Assembly: GCA_036877525.1 (NCBI GenBank)
Contig: JAZGTH010000062.1
Location: 8,182,501 to 8,246,500, forward strand
From: Chromobotia macracanthus
Lineage: Eukaryota; Chordata; Actinopteri; Cypriniformes; Botiidae
Length of the DNA stretch: 64,000 nucleotides
Direction of reading: 5' to 3'
Shown here: in pieces, positions 43,101 through 54,600 of the stretch
Position numbering within the stretch: position 1 is the first letter of the stretch
Layout: the number at the start of each line of letters is the position of its first letter
Notes under the pieces: model-generated
What the model saw: the letters and a program-made list of their open reading frames with translations, nothing else
What the model was told of the DNA's origin: nothing
Database searches by the model: none
Position numbers and translations under genes: made by a program

Positions 43101-45461
43101 TGATGGAAAATGAAATCAGCATCTTTAAAAAGCTGGTCAGCAGAAGGAAGCATGAAGTGCTCTAAAATTTCTTGGTAACGGGTGCAGTGACTTTGGTTTT
43201 CAAAAAACACAGTGGACCAACACCGATGACGTTGCACCCCAATTCATCACAGACTGTGGAAACACTGGACTTCAAGCAACTTGGGGTATGAGCTTCTCCA
43301 CCCTTCCTCCAGACTCTAGGACCTTGGTTTCCAAATGAAATACAAAACTTGCTCTCATCTGAAAAGAGGACTTTGGACCACTGGGCAACAGTCCAGTTCT
43401 TCTTCTCCTTAGCCCAGGTAAGACGCCTCTGACGTTGTCTGTGGTTCAGGAGTGGCTTAACAAGAGGAATACGACAACTGTAGCCAAATTCCTTGACACG
43501 TCTGTGTGTGATGGCTCCTGATGCCTTTTTCTTCCACACTTTTTTCTTCCACTCAACTTTCTGTTAACATGCTTGGATACAGCACTTCAGCTTCTTTGGC
43601 AATGGATGTTTGTGGCTTACCCTCCTTGTGAAGGGTGTCAATGATTGTCTTCTGGACAACTGTCAGATCAGCTGTCTCCCCATGATTGTGTAGCCTAGTG
43701 AACCAAACTGAGAGACCATTTTGAAGGCTCAGGAAACCTTTGCAGGTGTTTTGAGTTGATTAGCTGATGGCATGTCACCATATTCTAATTTGCTGAGATT
43801 TGTGAATTGGTGGGTTTTGTTAAATCATCACAATTAAAAGAACCAAAGACTTAAACTACTTCAGTCTGTGTGCATTGAATTTAATTTGTAAATTTTTTGA
43901 GATGCACCTGTATATATTTCAAGTTAGATATTTCTTTCAAATTCATGTAGACAAAAATAACAGACAAAACTATATGAGCATGATTAGGGTGGAAAAATAG
44001 GGCCTGTAAGTGCATGTGTTCTCATCAACAGGGAGAAACAGCCTGATTTCATGCTCTCTGAACTGTGCACTATAAAGCTATGATACACATTTATAATGAA
44101 TTGATATCAGCAATAGCTGCTGTTTGCTGGAAGTACTAATAAATTAAGATTTTGATGGGCATTTGAATGTATTTTTATATACTACAAACAACTGTACATC
44201 CTCATGTACGTTCTATGAAGAGTTTGTGTTTCGAACATGTAAGATGTATATGCATGACTGAGCAATCTGCTCCTGAAGCACATTTTGATTGTGTCTCAGG
44301 ACAGAGCTGCACTGGCTGCATGCCTGTGTGTGCAAGTGGGTGTGTGTAGGTGGACATGTGGATGTGTGTTGGAGGGAGCTGACACAACAGTTTCTACAGG
44401 AAACTAAAAAACATGCCAATCAATTACAGACAAATAAAGAATGTGACCTAACCGTGTTCTAACCTACTCATCAAACAAAAATGTTTAGTTTTTATCTTTC
44501 ATTTGTATTTGTATTACAATACATTCTGTACTTTAAAATCTGTCAGTGTTTACCTTTTTTAATGCATGCGCCTATTGGCGTTTTAATTATATAATTATAT
44601 TTTATTAAAAAACCCACTACTAAAGGATAAGTGGCACAACAGCCAAAAACACCCATCTGACACATTTAAGTTTAGACCAACAATAAAAATACAACAGATG
44701 GAATACAAAAATGTATTCTGGGTGAACGATCAGATCAGACACTTTTGGTAATGCTTTTTTAATGATTTACTGTACTGCTACAATAGTTTAAAGCAGCAAT
44801 CTGTAACTTTTTAAAACAAAATGAAACAGTTATTGAGCAAGTACATATCAGACCATCCCAAATGAGCAAAATGATACAGTTATTGTGTGTGAACCCAAGC
44901 GCAGACAGCTTTAAACAAAAAACATCTTTATTTATAAAGATTAACAACTACATCAGCCAACTCTAAACCCAGCAGACAGTATTTTTTGCGCTGATTGGTG
45001 ACAGTCCACTGCTGCAAGTTGATTCATCTACCTTACTGCGAGCTTAAATTTGAATTTCGTTATAATTACATTTTCATTTATTAAACTTTATGTTTTTTGG
45101 TCAGATATAAGCAATAATTGTGATTAATAATCAGCATATTGTGTAATTAATTAAATTAAACTTTTGACAGTTCTAGATTTTCTCAATGTTATTTTTATTG
45201 TCATCTGTAATCTGTAGTGTCCTTCCACTGAGCCGGAGTGAGGTGAAGTCTCCTGTCCTGCTGCTATGGGGAGAGAGAGATGCCTTTCTGGAGCAAGACA
45301 TGGCTGAAGCCTGTCGGCTGTATATCAGAAACCGTTTCTGTCTCAACATCATCTCTGGAGCCAGCCACTGGCTGCAGCAAGACCAGCCCGACATCGTCAA
45401 TACACTCATACGGACTTTCATTAGAGAAGGAGAGGGACGAAAAAACTACAGAAACTTATAA
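33082..45461 (+). CDS. ephx4: Epoxide hydrolase 4-like (alpha/beta hydrolase)
   Basis: There are seven exons: 33082-33324, 33945-34030, 38991-39148, 40266-40394, 41910-42013, 42551-42699, 45218-45461. All have GT/AG borders and total 370 aa (human EPHX4 362). An N-terminal hydrophobic anchor spans about residues 8-60. The oxyanion-hole motif HGFPEFW spans about 104-110. DMRGYGESD follows, then the nucleophile Asp173 in VGHDWGG. Cap-domain tyrosines lie near 220 (SSYYFFFQLPYFPE) and 284 (NYFRNVF). The acid is Asp311 in WGERDAFLE and the base His340 in ASHWLQQD. All catalytic residues of the EPHX family are present, so activity is plausible; the physiological substrate of EPHX4 is not established. 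It is expected at the endoplasmic reticulum membrane. Introns are filled with microsatellites, a DIRS relic (intron 2) and a Tc1 relic (intron 6). Confidence 0.93.
34044..34222. repeat. Two (CA)n microsatellites, second with (TA)n tail
   Basis: CA runs lie at 34044-34078 and 34144-34193, followed by ATACATACACATAT and a TA run to 34222. They are in ephx4 intron 2, the first only about 14 bp past the donor site of exon 2. Confidence 0.95.
35280..37040. repeat. Degenerate dispersed repeat, copy 1 (ephx4 intron 2)
   Basis: This long AT-rich unit has phrases that recur elsewhere in the window: CTAGAGAGTCCAGAG and AACTAGTTTGCAAAAGTAG here are the reverse complement of text at about 46820-46910. 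GTAGTGCCACCTATTGCC resembles AGTGCCACCAACTGGCAAC at 47740. It has no intact ORF; the minus ORF at 35772-36218 is probably chance. The superfamily is unassigned. Confidence 0.55.
37840..38400 (+). mobile_element. DIRS-type retroelement gag relic (ephx4 intron 2)
   Basis: Frame pieces read like the gag-like ORF of fish DIRS elements: SDLFLRVTKQTACAIGHSMA, IIIATERHLWFNLMGIKDRD and KVFLLDAPVSPSGLFGNSVN. The open stretch is 37998-38357, preceded by a frameshifted segment. No linked reverse transcriptase or tyrosine recombinase was seen, so it is a truncated fossil. Confidence 0.75.
40980..41530. repeat. Unclassified repeat in ephx4 intron 4
   Basis: This GC-richer segment contains near-duplicate phrases GGATGC(T/C)... 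and CATGAGCATCTCAGCC / CATAAGCATCTCAGCT, plus a 133-aa ORF with no recognisable domain. It looks like part of a retroelement terminal region, but no ends could be defined. Confidence 0.35.
42780..43915 (-). mobile_element. Tc1-like element, decayed (ephx4 intron 6)
   Basis: Minus-strand ORF pieces carry Tc1 transposase text: the DNA-binding end (VKEFGYSCRIPLVKPLLN) and the catalytic SDESKF (43162-43539), with continuation at 43055-43237 in another frame. The right end reads AAATTTTTTGAGATGCACCTG next to TATA. The left terminus is not clear. Frameshifts show that it is inactive. Confidence 0.75.
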
Positions 45462-45517
45462 TGGGGTCCTTTTTCCTTTGGCCTTGTCTGAGGTACAAGG
45501 ACATACCTGTGAAAACA

Positions 45518-45523
45518 AATAAA
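45518..45523 (+). terminator. ephx4 poly(A) signal candidate
   Basis: The first AATAAA downstream of the ephx4 stop codon lies 57 bp after it. Another AATAAA follows near 45576. Use cannot be decided from sequence. Confidence 0.5.
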
Positions 45524-48500
45524 TGTAATGATAAATACAATCATCATTTTGAATTTGATGCATCTCAGATACAGAAATAAATCAGACTTCAATGAAGCAG
45601 AAATAGAACAAAAGCACATTTTGATTAGTGGGGGTTACTTAGAGAACAGTGTTTGATCTATTATTGTCAAGTTTGCACATAACATTTGCCTTAAAGTTTA
45701 TTGGTGACAGTATTTAAAAGTGTGTTGCAAAATCTCTATGAATACATTGTACTATGTGGTGCCTTTTGACATCATTTTATGACATCATGTATAAGATTTG
45801 CCATGTCTTTTTGAGCCCGAACTGTGGGGTTATCACTTGTATCATCAGATTTATTACTCTTTACTTTAAAGAATGTTATAGGAGTCCTAAAGCCCTCCAT
45901 GTATCAGGTAATGTTGTCTAGGTGTAAAATATTTTTCTTGGCTTAAACATTTGAGCATGTCATTATTTTGTTCTTCCTGTATGATAAAACAAAGTGATGT
46001 TTCAATATTGTCCACTTTTTTGTATCTCTTCCTTGCACTGCATCAAAAAAACATAGAAACAGCTCAGCACCATTATGATTTTAAGCAAATAAATAATAGA
46101 AGGAACTCATTCACTTGAACTCAATTTTCTCTCTTTCTGTTGCCTTTAGTAATTGATAGAAAAGTGCTACAAATGTCTGTGAGAAGTCTACTGACTGAAG
46201 AAGACTACAGTATACAATATAACAGGTTTACATTAGAGTCTTTTATGGTTGCTAAATAAAGTAGGTAGGTACAATTTCTGAAGAAGATGTGAGTGGTGCT
46301 TGCCGTGGCAAACCTCAGGCCAGAATATTTCAATGGTGGTAACATGTTTTAAAATGATGCTAACATGTTTTAACACAATGCTATCATGATTACATATGTT
46401 TAACATGTTTTTATGACGCTAACATGTTTAAGTTAGCTCAGTCGGCTTGGAAATTGGCATGCAGTGTCTTTGTCCAAGGTATCATAAGGGTATATGAGCA
46501 CATTTAATTATCTTAAAAACCATGGCCACCATAGACCAATGAATTTGAGCATCTATTAGACAAGGTTAACAAAGGCCAATCAGAATGAAACTCGGTGGGC
46601 ATGGTTGACTTATGACCCCAATGGTCTGTAAGAATTTTGAAAGAAATCGGCCACCAGGATTCGCTGTCTTGTTTTTGGGATGTGTTAACTATTGCATAGT
46701 ATGTGACATTTGACAAACAGATAAAATATTGATATTCCTATATTATAACTGCTAAACAATTTCCCCCTAGAACCACTGCTGTCAATCAAACCAGTCTTCA
46801 GATATTTGAGGTTATTTGAAAAATCTACTTTTGCAAACTAGGTTTTTCACTATACCTCAATAAAACCAGTGCAGTACATTTCTCTGGACTCCCTAGGTCA
46901 ATAATTATCAAATAAAGTTGAACTCGCATTTGGAAAGCTATAACAAGGCCGTTTCAGAAATGAGGCGTGGCCAAGTGTACCAATAAGTCTATATTTCCTA
47001 AACAAAACACCAGCCAATCATGAATCTAAGGCAGCTCATGCAACATGTGATCCTAAAAAAGCATGCAAATATTTGTGGCAATCGGGGCATAGGTGCTGCT
47101 ATAACTGTTGCAAACATTAAAAATTGGACATTTCAACTAATATGTGTAATTAAACAGTTATTTAGCAGGGGTTTTTAAACACCTGCTAAATAATTCCCAA
47201 TATTTGTAGACCCACACAAAGGTCTTAAGGTGCTTGAACCCCTGGGAATCACTGCTTGCAGGTATATTTATTCATAATTTCTTTAAGGTTTTCAGGGCAG
47301 GGCAGAGGGTAGCGCCCCCTGGTAAGGGGTACAAAATCATATATACATGCACACACTTGTACAAAACTTGATACGTGTATCAGTCTTGCCGACCTGAACA
47401 ACTTTCCCCTAACACCCCATAGCTCCACCCAACATGAAGTAAACTGTTTGAATGCTCTGAAAAATGCATGTCATAAACTTTTAAGTAGTCCTCCTAGGGA
47501 TTTCATGTAATTGCAACCAAACCTGGTGAGCATCATGTGAAGACATTAAAGATTCAAAATTGTGAAGAGATTTTTAATATCTCAAACAGTGCTGCCAAGG
47601 CGAGGCGATAAAATTATGATGAAAAACAGGAAGTCGCTAATATCTACATTATGCATTGAGCGATTTACATTACAAACTTGGTAAATATGTTTATTGTGGT
47701 GGGCTGATGACGTTGATATGACTACTGTGAGTCACAGTCATAGTGCCACCAACTGGCAACAGGAAGGGCGTAACTTAAAATGGTCAACTTACATTTAGCC
47801 AAGTCACTTCAGACTTGGTCAAATTAATTTAGAAACATGGCTGATAAAAGGTGTAAAATGATTTGTGATAGCTTAAATATTGAAATGGCATGACATTTGG
47901 CACACACATGGGTTACCTTTCCTATGGTCACCAAACCTGGTACATGTATTGTTCTCATGAAGCCGGACAAATATATTGTATATATTGGACTGTATGTGGA
48001 TTTTTTTTGTCAATTATAGGTTCTAATTGTTTTAATACTTCTTTTAGAGGATTTATAGGATTGTCACCAGATTTGGCAAATATTATGCCAAGACATAGTA
48101 GATGCTAAACTGTGAATGGATTGTTGATATCTTGAATGGTGTTGCCATGGTGAGGCAATGGCAGCAAAAAAATGAAAAAGGAAGTGGCTTATATCTGCTG
48201 CATGAATTGAGTGATTTTGTTCTACCTTGAGCTGTATGTTTGGTCCTAGGTACTGATGGCATAGAGGTGGCTATTGTGAGTCACTGCCATAGCGCCAACA
48301 ACTGGCAGAAGGAAGTGTCACTTACAATAGACTAACTTAAAACAGACTTAAAAATAGATTGAACAGAATCAATTGTTTTTGGAATTAAATGCATGTGACA
48401 ACCATCATTTTCTAAGAACCACTAGGTAGCGGTTGGCACCTTAGTGCTTGGGGCCACTATCGCTTCTTATAACAACACAATAAGTGGATGAGAAAAAGAA

Positions 48501-48650
48501 CCATGGCACTGCTTTTGTTTTATCAAGTCACTCCTGATAAAAGCATTATGATAATGATTAGCATTATGTCTAATGATTAATTAATAAATGCTTAATCATT
48601 ATTATTGGTTGTAGCCAAATAAAGACGGTAAAGACACTAATTAACTGCAC
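45524..48650. other. ephx4-btbd8 intergenic region, dispersed repeat copy 2
   Basis: No coding exon was recognised. From about 46290 to 48470 it is a long copy of the dispersed repeat also present at 35.3-37 kb and 57 kb. Examples are CTAACATGTTT tandem words at 46330-46430, ACCACTGCTGTCAAT at 46770, AGTGCCACCAACTGGCAAC at 47740 and a diverged second pass at 48290. No internal ORF is convincing. Confidence 0.5.
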
Positions 48651-48680
48651 TAATTTGTGTTTTTCCTGTTTCTCTGTTCA

Positions 48681-51600
48681 GATGTTTATCATAACAACAG
48701 GATGTCCCGATGTATGTGCTCAGCAGTGTATCAGTAACATTTCGTCCACTCTGGCTGCCAGAGAATTCCAAGCTAAAGAGTGCAAATGCAGAAATCTGCT
48801 GAAGAAACAATTGACAAAAGCCCTGGAGTCAGGAGATCTAAAACACCATTCTTATTTTGAATTCGTTATAACCTGGAGTTTCAGTGTTATATGATGCACC
48901 TGAAGTCAAGCACTGAAGTCAAATCACACTGACCTGCTTCAGTGGTTGTGCAGCTCACAATTTTCTTTATTCGTACCTGAAGTGTACCCAGTGCTTACAA
49001 TAAAGCCAAGCCTGCTTCATTATGCTTAAAGCTATAGGTAATAGCAGGTTCACTCAACAGTTGTAATTAGGATGGAAATGCACCCATTTGTTCACTCTGT
49101 ACTTACTTTGGAGGAGAGAGAGAGGACTTCAGCCACACTAATGCCCAGCAAAGACCTGGTGCATTGTGGGATTCTGCTTCATCCAAATTCATAACTTTAG
49201 CAGAAGATGCCATAATTGATTATTTTGATTACTTTGATGTGGAGATGGGTCCTCCATTAGTAAAACACTTGCTTTGTAAATGTAGTGCCTCAGTACACAA
49301 GAGATCTGGAGATCTGTTGCTGTGATAGGCTGCTGCAGGAGCAGGAGACTGACGTCACTCCTTGTTTGGGTTGTGCTGTTTGGCTGAAAGCCCACAGGGT
49401 GGTGCTACTGGCCCGAGCTCCTCACCTCCAGCAGGGAGCAGAGTCCTCCACACCTGTCATCTACCTGTTGGGGATTCAATCTGCAGCCCTGAGAGACTTT
49501 TTACATTGTATCACCTGTTTTCATCGTTATCTCTCCTTGTTTCACTTACTATTGTTACAGCCCTCTTTTTTTAGCTTACTGTTGTAGTTTTGCACTCAGA
49601 GCAGTATGTAAAGCATACAATCCTTTAAATATGATGTGAAAGTGTCATAAAGGTGTTTTTATTCCACTATTATCCTTTATGAATTTAAAATAAATATCAC
49701 TGCTTTTTATCACGTAAGTCACTTTATGATTGTACAGCTGCACAGGGGGGTCCACAATTATTTGTCCATAAATAAAGTTTTAACTTTTAAATCATTATAG
49801 TCACAAGTTTGGTTACAGTATATTTAATTTGTGACCCAGATTTTGGTTGTTAAACAGTTATTTGTTACTACTGAAATCACAGGAAAGCTTACACAGAAGA
49901 CAAGTGCCTGGGGAGTTAATTAACAGGATGTTAGAGTTTCAAATTAAATATAAAATAAATATAAAAATATAAAATGTAATTTTAAATTTAATGGAGGGTA
50001 AATTAATTGCTAGCAGCTTCAAACAAATTGCCTCCCAGACAAACACTCCTACTGCCTAAACCCCATCTTCTATTATTAGACACTAACAAGAAGTCCTGCC
50101 CAGACTGATGACATTGAGCCACAAGTTAATATGTTGACAAAAATATTTTCATTTTTTCCCAAGGGCCAATGAAAACATCACCAGGGCAACTTAAAATATG
50201 ACCTACTGACCCAGCTGGGTCAACGGAAAATAATCATTATTGTTGCCTAGGAAGTAAAATAAGAAAAGTATAACTATAAGAGCTACAAGAAAAAGAGTTT
50301 CTGTATTATCAGTCAATGATGGATGGTCTGACCCAAGTGGTTGTTGAATCAAAAATGTCTATAAGGTGGCAGAATTACAATTCTCTCTTTTGCTGCTACG
50401 GTATATTTGCTGCTAAATATACCGTAGCAGCAAAAGCGAAGCTAATCACAATGAACCAGTTTTATTACAAAACAAAGTAAAAGTACATATACAAATGTAT
50501 GCCCTCAAAACATTAGCCTGTGATCATTATTGAATATATAAGTATACATGTATGCTTATTTGTGCAGTTATGTTCTTGAGATAAATTACAGCACTGTTGT
50601 GTAGTTTTCTGTCATTGAGTGTCTTGTTAGCACATTTTTTGGAGTTGCAGATGTTAAAGCAGTTGCCATGATCTGTTACTATAGCAACAGGCTCTCCCTT
50701 ACCATCAGCCAGGAGAAGCTTCTTTGTGGGTTTGGCTTATACAAAGGGAAAAAAAAGAGTCTGCAGCCCTGATCAGTATGTCAGGCTTGAGGTGACTGCT
50801 GCAAATCTGTCTCACTGCAGGAAACACAAACTACGACAGCACAGCTAATCTCTATCTCATTTCCCATTGACTTTCATGAGCCCTTCCTAATTTACATTAC
50901 ATTTACATTTAGCAGACACTTTTATCCAAAGCAACTTGCAAAGAGAGTGAGCATTTAACATTTTGCCCTAGGAACCAACAAGCCAGGTCCACAAAGCTGC
51001 ATTTACAAGTCCTGCAAGTACAAGTTTTTTACACACGTGAAGCAAGGTAGAATATTTCCTTATTTCTCCTAGTAGATGAGTATGCTCTCCTTCTCGCATA
51101 TGTGCATCTTACAGACATGCACATACAAAATAAATTCTATGGAACTTTCCAGGTGTAATTCACAGTAGGCTGGTGCATGCAGGACTTTTTATTGTAAAAG
51201 ATATTGGCCAATAGTCAATAATGGGGCTGTTGGTGGGGAGAGAGATTAAAGAGGACTGAATATGAAAATTTGGGCACTTACATATTAGAGAGTAGGATAT
51301 TGTTTGTAGACACTGCTCAAAATTACATCATACAAATGCAAGAAAATGTTTTTTTAGAGTACATTACACAGAGTTACTCAACCCTAGATGGTAAGTTATC
51401 CTGATGTGGTATGTTATAAAGGGTGTGTGTGAAAGAAGTTGACATTATGTGTTTGGTTCTCCTTCAGGGCAATGCTATGTGCCTGCATGTGGTATTTACG
51501 AGACATGTTGTGTGGAAGCTGGGTGGAAAGTGAGCATCAGTCTATCACTCTGCAGGGTTAGGTTTTATAGGACAACCATCAAAACTGGACATATTACTGC

Positions 51601-54600
51601 AACTCATTATCCACCCTTCGATGGTCCTGTCAAAATACTTAGGCTGTGTAATACAGGTGTCGAATACTTGTGCTTGTCAAATACTTGTCAAATACTGTGT
51701 CCAAATTAGCCCTCTGTACCCTTAAATAGTGCACTATTTGAGGGGACAGCCATTTTATAGTGGTGTCCAAAATTATAGTGGACACGATCGAGTGCACTCA
51801 TTCAATCCTATATACTCTATTGTCTTTAAGACAATAGAGTTTTGATTTTAGAAGATCTCTAGCAATAGTGTTGCTCCAGTTCCTAAAGCATACCTGATGT
51901 TGTTCGGAGCTGAACCTGCCGCCTTTACATTACATTGCATTAGAACATCTGTAGCCTCAGTTCCTGTTTCCCAGTGTGACAAACTGATTGCTTTAGTTGA
52001 ATATTCAGGAGATTTGTGTGTTTGCTACTCAGTCAAGTTGTGTTAGCAACAGACATGCTGGGCATGGAGGGGCTGAAAGATGTCTTGATTCAGGATTACT
52101 GACACTTTTTCCCCAGGGTAAGACCAGCAGTAGTTGGTCATGGTCCAGTTTTTGATTTGCATGCTTGTTGATTTTCAGTACGGAAATTATTTTGAAGTTA
52201 TCTTAAGGTTTATTCTAAGAAAAAAATGGACACAGGAAAGTTTTGTGAACAAGTAAATAAAAAACAATGAGTGCTCCCAAAATACTCTGGAACTTACTAC
52301 TTTCTTATACTACAGGTTCTGGATCTGGTTTGTTGCTAAGTAGTTACTGGAGTAACTACTAAAGTGTCACAGAGAATGCACAATGTTTTAATGTTTTTGA
52401 AAGAACATGTTTCAATCAAGATCACTCATAAAATGAATGCTGCTCTTTGTCCAAATTACTTAATTTAATTAAACATAATATGCATTATTACCTGCATATG
52501 CCCTTAACATGTCCACTAAGACAATTGATAACTATTTTGTAGTTTTGTTTCATTGAGTACTGGGCCCCAAATTCATGGCAAGGCACCTCTCTAGCTGCCA
52601 TAGTGAAGAATGATTTGCCACATAGGGATTGGGTCTTGTTGGGCTACCACCAAAATGGCCAGTGAGATATGGCTGAGATAAGCCCATCAGATAAGGCTAA
52701 TAAAACGCTGTGCAGCCTCTCTACTTTCCTTCTTGGTCAAAATGAACATGAAAATGTGACAAAAACATTCCATACTTGTTAAGAGGCAAGCATACTTTAT
52801 GACAGCTGTTTGTAAGACAACAGCTCAGTCTTTGGGAAGTAAAGGGTTAAGCTCAGGTCAAGACTTTCTTCCTTTTGTTGATAGTAATAGCCAGAATCCC
52901 ACAAAATCCTTCAAATTGTTCAGATTATATATTTCTTCCCATTTACATATTTTCTATTTTCTCATATTTTTATATCTTAAATACCTTATATAATAAATAC
53001 TATAAATATTAATAAATCTTATACTCTTAAGATGAAATTGCTTAGCTGGAGGGAGGAGTCATCTGACACACACACGCACACACAATCTACTGGGTGGGTA
53101 AAAAGTAACTAGGCATTAAAAATTGGCTATAGAACTTGTACTATTACTGAAGTCATGAGGAAAACAGTGTCTAAACAGATGAAAGTAAATAGGGTTTTTT
53201 ATTTCCTGTATCGATAGTACAGGCATCGGCCACGAGAGGCTCTCAGCCATATTCCAAAAGACGTCCTTCAAAAGACGAATTTCAAAACAAATTCCATCTC
53301 CAGCCGTTTGAGAAAACTGGTTGATGCCACCGGTGCTTACATTGAAATTAAAAGTTGTGCTTTCATTTTCCTGTGTAATAAAGTACATGTACAATTTGTT
53401 TCAATAAATTTGTATTAGAAATTTGGACTTTATTACCACTTTTTAATGCCAACTTTTGCTGTTATTATTACTTTTCACCCACCCTGTACATCTTTGGTGT
53501 TTTTTGTGCAGCATACTACATAATTGGTGTCAAGTTTGTATAATACTACAACAGTAAAGCACACCAGTTTTGTTCTGGTCCTGTATTTTTAGAATGCCTC
53601 TTGTCCAATCATTTTTGAGGACCGAAAAGAACTTGTATTATATTATACATTGTATTATATTATATATCCACTCCATAGGACTAGGTTTAAATAAAATGAG
53701 GTTACGCTGGTAACAAACACATCAATTCACAAAAGATGAGGTGTTAATTGTGCTGTTAAGAAGTGAGTTTATTTGTTATCAGTGCCAATAGTATATCAGA
53801 CAATCAATTATTGCTCTTTAGGGACACAGCATGTGAGTATGTGAGTTAGCAAACTCATGCTCTTTAGGGACACAGCAAGTCCGGGCATTGATTCAGCTTT
53901 TTCAAAACATTCAATTTTCCAAACAAAAAGATATTCTCCCAGCCCTCTTTGCTCAGGAGAACTCTTTCTCCTTGTCACCCAACTATCTTTCTTCAAATGC
54001 AGTTTTGCTATTTCTCTCCATCTGTTATGATAGAAACACCAGCAGACTCACACAGCAGTTTGGTTTAAACAGATATTGATTATCAAGAATGAGCTTTCTA
54101 AAGGAGTAGCAGCAGTGGGAAGCAGAGTAAGTCAGTGTGTGACGGCCCCTTTTAATCTGTGAAGAGCTGTCTTGTGAAGGTCTCCATCCCACAATGCTTT
54201 GAGACCATTGCGTGTTCCTTCACAGAGTTTACACTTTAGTAATGTAATGCACTGTCATGCATTATTTTCCTGAGTAGAATAAATGCTACAGTGGAATAAA
54301 TTAGTATGAAGGAGAAAATGTGCCTAAATATAAGGTTTTTCTATGGTGCCAGTTTTAATCGAAATCAGACAACCCGTTTTTAAACTCTTAATTACATCTT
54401 ATCTAACTGTAGCTTTTTGGAAGTTGTTTCAGTACTACATTTATAGATTTCAAACACACAAGCTTATAACTAATGGATATTAAAGTTCCATCTTAAAATA
54501 GTCCACTTAAAAATGATCCACTAAAATGTGCAAGATGAGGTGTGACTATTGAAAACCACTAACTGTAGAGTAGAGTTCAGAGATCCATACTGGAGTGCCT

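Noticed and set aside
52100..52102. TGA as a selenocysteine codon
   Set aside because: It does replace a Cys codon, but no SECIS element was identified, BTBD8 is not a known selenoprotein, and neighbouring exons also look degenerate.
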